Positions 26,778-33,962 of a stretch of 64,000 nucleotides of DNA are shown piece by piece (position 1 is the first letter of the stretch; the number at the start of each line of letters is the position of its first letter). The position numbers were made by a program, and so were the translations under genes. The notes beneath the pieces were generated by a model, which made no database searches, was not told the DNA's origin, and was given only the letters and a program-made list of their open reading frames with translations. Source of the DNA: CAZUHB01 sp964620445 (GTDB lineage: Bacteria; Planctomycetota; B15-G4; CAYZWU01). The stretch is taken from NCBI GenBank assembly GCA_964620445.1, contig CAZUHB010000006.1, positions 81,954-145,953 on the forward strand. Reading direction: 5' to 3'.

Positions 26778-29501
26778 ATGGTGGCGCAAAAGGGTACATC
26801 ATTCCACGTCAGTTTCTTTCCTGTTCTCATGTTGGCCGGCCTGATCCTGGTCTGTTCGGCAGACGAGGTCCGGGCGCGCAAGAACTTGCGCTCCGCGTTC
26901 TTCGACGTTTATCCCGCCGCGGTCGGCACGACGATCGACACGGTGCCGAGCCATGTGGATCATTGCGGCCTCTGCCACTACGACTTCGCCGGGGGGGGCA
27001 CGCGCAATTCCTACGGCCTGGCTCTGGAAGCGATCCTGAACGATTTTCCGAGCAATCCGAACGGACGGCGCAGCGCGGTCCAGTCGATCGAGAACGACGA
27101 TGCGGACAGCGACGGGTTCAGCAACCTGATCGAGGTGACCGACACGGTCAACTTCGACAACACTCCCACCTTCCCCGGACTCGTGCCGGCGAACGTGAAC
27201 AACGTGATCAATGTCGATCCGGCCGACATCCAGCACAACCTCATTCCCGGGGTGGGCGAAGACAACACGCCGCCCGACGTGATCGTGCTCGTTCCCAACG
27301 GGGGCGAGGTCTACACGGCCAACACGGGAGTGACGGTGCAGTGGTTCGCGGCGGACGACAGCGGCATCGCGGGGATCGACCTCTATCTCTCCGACGACAA
27401 CGGGGCCACATTCAGGCCGGTCGCGATCGGCATCGCGAACACGGGGACCCATACCTGGTTCCCCGCCAACCGGCCCACCGCGGACGCGGTCTATCGCGTG
27501 TACGCCACCGACAATGCCTTCAATGTCGCCCACGATGACAGCGACGGCCTGTTCGGAATCGTGTCGCCCCAGGGCGGGCGCGTGCCCACGACGTTGCGCG
27601 ATTTCGACATGCCGGGCAGCCAGCCCTTCGAGTCGGGGATCCTCAATCCTCCCGAGGCGTGCGAGGTCTGCCACGGAGGATACGATCAGAACGTGGAACC
27701 CCACTTCAACTGGCAGGGGAGCATGATGGCCCAGGCATCGATCGACCTGCTCTTCGAGGCGAACATGACGATCGGCAACCAGGACGCGCCCGATTCGGGC
27801 GACCTCTGCCTGCGGTGCCACCTGCCGCGCGGTTGGCTCCAGGGACGATCGGTGCCCACCGACGGGAGCCAGATGCTCGAGACCGACGAGATCGGCGTGG
27901 CGTGCGACTTCTGCCATCGTCTCGTCGACCTGATCTACGACCCTTCCGAAAACCCGCCCGAGGATCAGGATATCCTCGCGGGACTCAGCTTTCCGGGGAG
28001 CGAATTCGGAAACGGCATGGCGGTGATCGATCCCACGGGCGCGAGGCGCGGGCCCTTTGTCGATGCGTCGAGCGGACACCCGGTTCTTGTCTCCCCCTTC
28101 CACCGGGAAGCAGCGCTCTGCGGGACCTGTCATGACGTGAGCAACACCGCTTTCGAGAAGGACGGCCTCGGCAACTACGTTCCCAATGCGTTCGACACCA
28201 CGGCCGATGATTTTTCCGCGCACACCTTGTTGCCCGTGGAGCGCACCTACAGCGAGTGGTTCTACAGCGAGTACAATACGCCGGGCGGGGTCTACGCGCC
28301 CCAGTTCGGCGGCAATCTCGACTACGTGGCCACTTGCCAGGATTGCCACATGCGCGATGTGACCGGACAGGGCTCCGACTACGGCGATCCGCCGGTGCGC
28401 GACGATCTTCCCCTTCACGACATCACCGGCGGCAGCACCTGGTTGCCCGGCTTGCTCCCCATCCTCTACCCTGACAAGGTCGATGAAACCGCTCTCCTCG
28501 CCGGTATCGACCGCGCCCGCTACATGCTCCAGAACGCGGCCACGGTCGCACTCGACCAGGACGGTTCCTACCTCGAGGTGACGGTGACCAACGAGACGGG
28601 CCACAAGCTGCCCACCGGATACCCGGAGGGCCGACGCCTCTGGATCAACGTCAAGTTCTTCGACGCGAACCAGACGCTCATTAACGAGTCGGGTGCCTAC
28701 GATCCGTCGACCGGAGTTCTGAGTCACGATCCCGAGATCAAGATCTACGAGATCAAGCCGGGGCTCGACGAGGATCTGGCCGGCTTGCTCGGTCTGCCCT
28801 CGGGGCCTTCGTTCCACTTTGTGCTCAACAACAAGGTCTTCAAGGACAACCGTATTCCGCCGCGCGGTTTCACCAATGCCAACTATGCGGCCTTCGGCGG
28901 GTCACCGGTGGAAGCGACTTTTGGCGACGGCCAGCACTGGGACGAGACGGCCTACGACATTCCTTCAGGTGCGGCGTCGGCGGAAGTCACGCTCTACTAC
29001 CAGAGCACGAGCAAGGAGTTCATCGAGTTCCTCCGCGACGAGAATACGACCAACACTCTGGGCCAGGAGATGTACGACCTGTGGAACGACTACGGCAAGT
29101 GCCCGCCCGAGGTGATGTGGACCGGAACGATCCAGATCGAGGCCAACGACCCGGAGCCCGACATCAAGATCGACGGGCAGGACGGGCCGCTGACCATTCC
29201 GTCGACGCAGGCTGTGAACATGACGATCCACCTCGATCCGGGCGATCAGTCGGGCGTGGACCATGACTGGTGGATCGTTGCCGAGAAAGCGGGAGGCAGC
29301 ACATTTTCCTGGGTCTATCCGGGCAACTGGAACCTGGGAGTCAAGCGGGCCTATGCGGGACCGCTCTTCTCGATTTCGAGCTACACGATCCACGACGGGA
29401 CCATTCCGGCCGGCACGTGGACGATCACCTTTGCGGTGGACGCTCTGGACAATGTCTACCAGGCCACCTATTCTGATGGGATCGAGGTGACGATTACCTG
29501 A
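26778..29501 (+). CDS. Secreted hexaheme c-type cytochrome with Ig-like and shared C-terminal domain
   Basis: This 907-residue protein starts at ATG 26778 with GAGGAGGA upstream and a signal peptide ending near ADEVRA. It has six CxxCH heme-binding motifs: CGLCH (63-67), CEVCH (295-299), CLRCH (344-348), CDFCH (376-380), CGTCH (448-452) and CQDCH (520-524). Between the first and second motif lies an Ig-like stretch (PPDVIVLVPNGGEVYTANTGVTVQW). After the hemes comes a beta-rich part (VTNETGHKLPTGYPEGRRLWI) seen in multiheme cytochromes, then a C-terminal domain (about 790-907) homologous to the end of the C25/IPT protease. It is probably an outer-surface or periplasmic electron carrier or reductase; the acceptor is unknown. 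No partner membrane quinol oxidase is visible nearby. Confidence 0.9.
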   Translation: MVAQKGTSFHVSFFPVLMLAGLILVCSADEVRARKNLRSAFFDVYPAAVGTTIDTVPSHVDHCGLCHYDFAGGGTRNSYGLALEAILNDFPSNPNGRRSAVQSIENDDADSDGFSNLIEVTDTVNFDNTPTFPGLVPANVNNVINVDPADIQHNLIPGVGEDNTPPDVIVLVPNGGEVYTANTGVTVQWFAADDSGIAGIDLYLSDDNGATFRPVAIGIANTGTHTWFPANRPTADAVYRVYATDNAFNVAHDDSDGLFGIVSPQGGRVPTTLRDFDMPGSQPFESGILNPPEACEVCHGGYDQNVEPHFNWQGSMMAQASIDLLFEANMTIGNQDAPDSGDLCLRCHLPRGWLQGRSVPTDGSQMLETDEIGVACDFCHRLVDLIYDPSENPPEDQDILAGLSFPGSEFGNGMAVIDPTGARRGPFVDASSGHPVLVSPFHREAALCGTCHDVSNTAFEKDGLGNYVPNAFDTTADDFSAHTLLPVERTYSEWFYSEYNTPGGVYAPQFGGNLDYVATCQDCHMRDVTGQGSDYGDPPVRDDLPLHDITGGSTWLPGLLPILYPDKVDETALLAGIDRARYMLQNAATVALDQDGSYLEVTVTNETGHKLPTGYPEGRRLWINVKFFDANQTLINESGAYDPSTGVLSHDPEIKIYEIKPGLDEDLAGLLGLPSGPSFHFVLNNKVFKDNRIPPRGFTNANYAAFGGSPVEATFGDGQHWDETAYDIPSGAASAEVTLYYQSTSKEFIEFLRDENTTNTLGQEMYDLWNDYGKCPPEVMWTGTIQIEANDPEPDIKIDGQDGPLTIPSTQAVNMTIHLDPGDQSGVDHDWWIVAEKAGGSTFSWVYPGNWNLGVKRAYAGPLFSISSYTIHDGTIPAGTWTITFAVDALDNVYQATYSDGIEVTIT

Positions 29502-29532
29502 TCGATCGGAATTCTTGACCGTCTGGCGAGGA

Positions 29533-31491
29533 ATGAAAGCGAACCGCACGTTCCTGATCTCCTGTGCCGTGCTCGTTCTGATGAGCGCGGCGCCCCGCCT
29601 TCACGCGGTCCACGAGGTGGTTTGCGTCGAGAGAGCGCCAGGTAGCGATCGCGTCACGCTCGAGAAGCTCATCGCCTCTTTCGGTTACAACGTTCGCAAT
29701 CCGATCGCCGAGATCGAATCGGGCTCCTTCCGGCTGAAAGGAAGGAGTATCCTGGTTCTCGCCGCGCGCGTCACATCCGATCCCCTGGTCGGCAAGTTTC
29801 TCGAGGGAGAGCGCGACACGCTGCAGCGGTTCGTGCGCCAGGGAGGGTGCGTGGTCGTCTTTGCCCAGGACGGCGGCGACGCATTCAGCGAGAACTGGCT
29901 CGTCCCCGGCATGCAGCTGCTGCGCGGCGGTCAGAGAACGGAACGTCTCGATTTCGTCGACAGGGAGCACCCTCTCTTCTCGAGTCCCTGCGCCATCTCC
30001 CACAGGCGGCTCAATCGGAACTGGACGCACAGGGCGCTTTCGGCCGAGTCATTCCGGCTCGCCCTGCGGGCGCGCATCGTGGCGGCGCAAGAGAGCGACG
30101 GCCGCAATCCCTGGTGCGTGGAGTTCGGCTGGGGCCAGGGCCGCGCCATCTTCTTCGCCTGCGAACCCCTGTTCTCCAGGGACAGCCCCGCCGAAGCGCG
30201 GAGGATCGCGCGCGATCTCGTGGAGAACGCCCTCGCCTACGCCGTCCGGGTCGTCCGGGGCTCTCCCGCTCCCCTGCCCGATCATGCCGTGGTCGTGGAG
30301 GCCTCTTCTGGAAACAAGCCGCGCTCCTGGGTCGACTCGAAAATGGCCGAAATCGCATTCGAGGCCGAGGTCAACGCTTCTGTCGACCGCGGGGTGGCCT
30401 ACCTTCTCGACCACCAGCGCGACAATGGCTGCCTGGGCCGGCGCGACCGCTACGAGGTCGGCAGATCGGCTCTCGGCATGGTGGCGCTTCTCGGAACGGG
30501 CGTGAGCAAACACAAGGAGTCCATCAAGAAGGGGATCGACTACCTCGTCGGCCACCAGTCGACAGCCACACTGCAGAATCTGGTCACCTACGAGGTCGCC
30601 CTGGTCATGATGGCGCTCGATGCCTACGCGGCACCGCTGTTCGAGCGCTTCGAACTCGAAAAGCTCCCTCCCGAGAAGAGGGAGTCCTTCCAGTTCGTGC
30701 GCACCATCAGCGACGGGCAGCGCGCCGTCATGACCCGTTGCGTCGACTGGCTCGTGAAGTCGCAGCTCGAAAGCGGTTACTGGTCCTACTCGCTCGACGG
30801 TCGCCACGGATCGGGCGACCTGTCGAACACCCAGTTCGCCATCCTGGGGCTCCGCGCCGCGTCGCGCTGCGGCGTCGACGTGCCCGCCGGGACGTGGGTC
30901 AAGGCGATCGACGCTCTCCTCCGGAGCCAGGCGACCTCGGGAGAAAAGGTGAACGTCCCCGAGATCAAGAGCCCGGGCGCCCGAACGAGCAAGCCTTCCT
31001 ACTATGTTTTTCAGGCCAGGGCGCGGCCGTGGGGCTACAGGTGCAACTCCAGTCCCCCGAACTGGGGACCCGCGATGATGCGCCAGACCGAGGCCTCGGG
31101 AAGCCGCACCGCCATGGGAATCTCGAGCCTGCTCATCGCTCACGAGGGCCTGGCCCTGATCTCGAAACAGAAGGCGGGACGATCGGAAACAGACCTGCGC
31201 AAGGCCGTGCGCGACGGGATCGGCTGGCTCTGGATCAACTGGTCGGTGGCGCAGAATCCGGGAATGGACTCGGCCCACCATCTCTACTATCTCTACGCGC
31301 TCGAGCGCGTGGGGGTTCTGGCAGGCAAGAGATTCCTCGGCGACCGCGACTGGTATCGCGAGGGAGCCGCGTACCTCCTCGGCGTGCAGTCGGGATCGGG
31401 CGACTGGGGAGACGGCGTGATCGACACCTGCTTCGCGCTCCTCTTCCTAAAACGGTCCACTCCGCCGCCGGTAATCACCCCGGGCGGCTGA
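29533..31491 (+). CDS. Secreted protein with ThuA/DUF4159-like domain and prenyltransferase-type alpha/alpha repeats
   Basis: This 652-residue protein starts at ATG 29533 with GCGAGGA upstream and has a signal peptide (FLISCAVLVLMSAAPRLHA). Residues about 25-240 form an alpha/beta region like ThuA/DUF4159 glutamine-amidotransferase-like domains (LKGRSILVLAARV, LQRFVRQGGCVVVFAQDGG, FGWGQGRAIFFACEP). From about residue 275 there are repeats of the squalene-cyclase/prenyltransferase toroid (VDRGVAYLLDHQRDNGCLG, CVDWLVKSQLESGYWSY, GAAYLLGVQSGSGDWGD). This pairing is common in planctomycetes, where its function is unknown. The acid motifs of true cyclases (DCTAE, DDTA) are not seen, so it is probably structural or protein-modifying, not a terpene cyclase. 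It follows the cytochrome gene by 31 bases and may be co-transcribed. Confidence 0.82.
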   Translation: MKANRTFLISCAVLVLMSAAPRLHAVHEVVCVERAPGSDRVTLEKLIASFGYNVRNPIAEIESGSFRLKGRSILVLAARVTSDPLVGKFLEGERDTLQRFVRQGGCVVVFAQDGGDAFSENWLVPGMQLLRGGQRTERLDFVDREHPLFSSPCAISHRRLNRNWTHRALSAESFRLALRARIVAAQESDGRNPWCVEFGWGQGRAIFFACEPLFSRDSPAEARRIARDLVENALAYAVRVVRGSPAPLPDHAVVVEASSGNKPRSWVDSKMAEIAFEAEVNASVDRGVAYLLDHQRDNGCLGRRDRYEVGRSALGMVALLGTGVSKHKESIKKGIDYLVGHQSTATLQNLVTYEVALVMMALDAYAAPLFERFELEKLPPEKRESFQFVRTISDGQRAVMTRCVDWLVKSQLESGYWSYSLDGRHGSGDLSNTQFAILGLRAASRCGVDVPAGTWVKAIDALLRSQATSGEKVNVPEIKSPGARTSKPSYYVFQARARPWGYRCNSSPPNWGPAMMRQTEASGSRTAMGISSLLIAHEGLALISKQKAGRSETDLRKAVRDGIGWLWINWSVAQNPGMDSAHHLYYLYALERVGVLAGKRFLGDRDWYREGAAYLLGVQSGSGDWGDGVIDTCFALLFLKRSTPPPVITPGG

Positions 31492-31500
31492 TCCCTTTGA

Positions 31501-31509
31501 TGGTAGAAT
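31501..31509 (+). promoter_or_regulatory. Extended -10 element that would give a leaderless transcript
   Basis: TGGTAGAAT at 31501-31509 (partial TG-n-TAGAAT match) ends 6 bases before ATG 31516. A start about 7 bases downstream would fall on or next to the A of the start codon. There is only a weak purine run (GGAG) upstream, so the operon's first gene may be translated without a leader. Confidence 0.45.
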
Positions 31510-31515
31510 GGAGCC

Positions 31516-32553
31516 ATGAAACAACAGTTCTCCATCGGCGTCGACAGCTACACTCTCGGACCTCTTGGTCTCTCTCCGGACGGGGTGCTCGAGTGGGCCG
31601 CGGCGCATGGCGCCGAGGGCGTGCAGTTCTCGGGCGGCGAACTTCCCGGCGGCCTGGACGATGAGCGTTCCTATCTTCGCGACCTTGCACACCGCGCCCG
31701 CGACCGGGGGCTCTACCTCGAATGGGGCGGCGGCCAGCACATCCCCTTCGACATGGAGACGTGGCAGCCGCGCGATACCGGTCCGGTCAACCGGAAAGCC
31801 GCCGAGCGCGCGTCGATCCTCGGCACCCCGGTGATCCGCTCCTGCTCGGGCGGCCTGATGCGCTGGACCGATACGGCTCCGCCCACCGAAACCCTGCTCC
31901 GCGCCGCGGCGCGGAGCCTCGCACCCCAGATGTCGATGCTGGCCGATTTCGGTGTGACGCTCGCCATCGAGCTCCACTTCGAGTTCACCACCTTCGAACT
32001 GCTCCGGCTCTTCGACATGTGCGGCGCACAACCCGGTGGGAATCTCGGCATCTGCCTCGACACGATGAACCTGCTCACCATGCTCGAGGATCCGGTCGCG
32101 GCCACGGAGCGGATCCTCCCCTGGGTGGTGGCCACGCACGTGAAGGACGGCGGCCTCCTCCTCGACGACGAGGGCTTTTGTTCCTTCCCCTGCGCGGTCG
32201 GAGAGGGAGTGATCGATCTGGGCGCCATCTTCGCCCTGCTCGTATCGCTCGGCCGGCCGATCAATCTCTCCCTGGAGGACCATGGCGGCTCGTTCCGACT
32301 GCCGATCTTCGACACCGATTTTCTGGAGCGTTTTCCCGATCTCTCCCCGGCAGAACTGGTCTGCCTGCTCCGCCTGGCACGGGCCACCCGGAACCGTGCC
32401 CAGAACGGGCGCCTGGCGCCGACCGATCGGCGCCTAGCGCCGACCGATCGCGCCGACTGGCCTGGCCATTGCGAATCGCGCGCAATAAATGGTATAGAGG
32501 GGATCAGGCGCATCGTGTCGGGTTTGCCGGAGCGGCCAGCAAACCGCTCTTAG
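31516..32553 (+). CDS. Sugar phosphate isomerase/epimerase-like TIM-barrel protein
   Basis: This 345-residue protein belongs to the xylose-isomerase-like TIM-barrel superfamily (AP endonuclease 2 fold). It shows metal-ligand-type strands: LAIELHFEFTTFELLRL, NLGICLDTMNLL, VVATHVKDGG and NLSLEDHGG, with Glu, Asp, His and Glu in the expected order. Such enzymes isomerise or epimerise sugars or keto-sugars, or dehydrate inositol intermediates; the substrate cannot be told. It opens a seven-gene operon that ends with a symporter and includes a KDPG aldolase/KDG kinase fusion, so it probably acts early on the imported sugar. The C-terminus holds a duplicated LAPTDR segment encoded by a 21-base tandem repeat and looks poorly conserved. 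Confidence 0.85.
   Translation: MKQQFSIGVDSYTLGPLGLSPDGVLEWAAAHGAEGVQFSGGELPGGLDDERSYLRDLAHRARDRGLYLEWGGGQHIPFDMETWQPRDTGPVNRKAAERASILGTPVIRSCSGGLMRWTDTAPPTETLLRAAARSLAPQMSMLADFGVTLAIELHFEFTTFELLRLFDMCGAQPGGNLGICLDTMNLLTMLEDPVAATERILPWVVATHVKDGGLLLDDEGFCSFPCAVGEGVIDLGAIFALLVSLGRPINLSLEDHGGSFRLPIFDTDFLERFPDLSPAELVCLLRLARATRNRAQNGRLAPTDRRLAPTDRADWPGHCESRAINGIEGIRRIVSGLPERPANRS
32410..32451 (+). repeat. 21-base tandem duplication
   Basis: Two adjacent 21-base copies (32410-32430 and 32431-32451) differ at two positions and encode LAPTDR twice near the C-terminus of the isomerase-like protein. Each contains CGATCG. It is probably a recent slippage duplication. Confidence 0.85.
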
Positions 32554-32576
32554 TACCGGCGCAGACGGGGTGTTCC

Positions 32577-33962
32577 ATGTCGCTGCACGAACGATTCGAT
32601 TATACCGATTCCGAGGCGCTGCTCTCGAAGAGCGCCAGTCTCGGCGTGGAGATCCCCTTCAGTCGCGACCTGTCGATCCTTTTCGACGATGTCGAGCTCG
32701 CCGGCCGGAGGGCGCCCAATCGTTTCTGTATCCATCCGATGGAGGGCTGCGACGCGACCGGGGACGGCGCTCCCACCGATCTGACCTTCCGCCGTTACGA
32801 GCGATACGGCCGCGGCGGGAGCGGACTGATCTGGTTCGAGGCCACGGCCGTCACCGGATCGGGGCGTTCGAGTCCGAGACAGCTCCTCCTTTGCGACCGC
32901 ACGGCCGGCGCATTCGGCCGCCTCGCCGACGCCACCCGCAACGCGGCGCGCGCGTCGATGGGCGCCGGCCACGAACCGGTCCTCATCGTGCAGCTCACCC
33001 ATCCGGGCCGTTTCTGCCGGCCCGACGGAACGCCGCGGCCCATGCTCGTCCGGCGCAATCCGGTGATCGATCCGCTCCAGGGCATCGACGGGGATCATCC
33101 CCTTCTGGCCGATGACGCGATCGACAGGCTGCAGGAGGAATTCGAGGCCGCAGCCCGTCTCGCCGCCCGCGCCGGTTTCGACGGCGTCGATATCAAGGGG
33201 TGCCACGGCTACCTCGCCTCGGACCTTCTCGCAGGCTTCAACCGCGAGCGGAGCCGGTACGGCGGCTCCTTCGAGAACAGGGCCCGGTTCCTGCTCGAGA
33301 CCGTCGGCCGCATCGGGCGCCGCGATCCGGGCCTGATCGTGACGAGCCGGATCAATGCCTTCGACGGCGTGGCCCATCCCCACGGATTCGGTGTCGGCCC
33401 GGCCGACGTTCGTGCCGGCGCGGCGGGCGGGGTGACGGAAGATCTGTCCGAGCCGGCCGAACTGCTGAAGAGACTGCATGCCCTCGGCGCGCCCCTGGCG
33501 AACGTTTCGATCGGGATTCCCTTTCTCAACAGCCATCTCGGGCGTCCCTTCGACCGGCCGCTCAAGGGAGCGCGCCTGCCCGAGGAGCATCCCCTCGCGG
33601 GCGTGGCGCGCCTCGTGCGCATCACGGGCGCCCTGCAGGAAGCCGTTCCCCGGTTACCGCTCGTCGGAACGGGCTACTCGTGGCTGCGCCAGTTCTTTCC
33701 CCACGTGGGCGCCGGGGCCGTCGCATCGGGCATGGCGGCGTTCGTGGGCGTCGGCCGGATCGCTTTTGCCTATCCTGATTTTGTGCGCGACCTCGGCGAC
33801 TCGGGATCGCTCGATCCTGAAAAGGTCTGCGTGGGCTGTTCGTCGTGTTCGCAGATCATGCGCGCCGGCAATCGCACCGGTTGCGTGGTGCGCGACGCCG
33901 AGATATATGGTCCCGAGTATCGAAAAGGGCGGCGGAAGGAGGACAGGTCCGATGGCGATTAA
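32577..33962 (+). CDS. Old Yellow Enzyme-family FMN oxidoreductase with 4Fe-4S site
   Basis: This 461-residue protein starts at ATG 32577. It has the FMN barrel of NADH:flavin oxidoreductases (RFCIHPMEGCDATGDG, LIVQLTHPGRF, GFDGVDIKGCHGYLASDLL, NRERSRYGGSFENRARFLLETV, LVGTGYSWLRQF). Near the C-terminus C418, C421, C424 and C436 (CVGCSSC and a Cys 12 residues later) form the 4Fe-4S ligand set of trimethylamine dehydrogenase and 2,4-dienoyl-CoA reductase. In those enzymes an FAD/NAD(P) domain follows in the same chain; here the protein ends soon after the cluster, and a separate flavoprotein gene overlaps it by 11 bases and may take that role. It is likely to reduce or oxidise an enone or amine-like bond in a sugar-derived intermediate. 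A TATAGA extended -10 inside the preceding gene (32490-32498) could be an internal promoter. Confidence 0.88.
   Translation: MSLHERFDYTDSEALLSKSASLGVEIPFSRDLSILFDDVELAGRRAPNRFCIHPMEGCDATGDGAPTDLTFRRYERYGRGGSGLIWFEATAVTGSGRSSPRQLLLCDRTAGAFGRLADATRNAARASMGAGHEPVLIVQLTHPGRFCRPDGTPRPMLVRRNPVIDPLQGIDGDHPLLADDAIDRLQEEFEAAARLAARAGFDGVDIKGCHGYLASDLLAGFNRERSRYGGSFENRARFLLETVGRIGRRDPGLIVTSRINAFDGVAHPHGFGVGPADVRAGAAGGVTEDLSEPAELLKRLHALGAPLANVSIGIPFLNSHLGRPFDRPLKGARLPEEHPLAGVARLVRITGALQEAVPRLPLVGTGYSWLRQFFPHVGAGAVASGMAAFVGVGRIAFAYPDFVRDLGDSGSLDPEKVCVGCSSCSQIMRAGNRTGCVVRDAEIYGPEYRKGRRKEDRSDGD

Noticed and set aside
26799..28817. Minus-strand frame of 672 residues opposite the cytochrome
   Set aside because: Antisense to six CxxCH motifs and a clear signal peptide; no independent support.
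29533..31491. Squalene-hopene cyclase
   Set aside because: Only the toroid repeat pattern is shared; the catalytic Asp-rich motifs are absent and a signal peptide is present.
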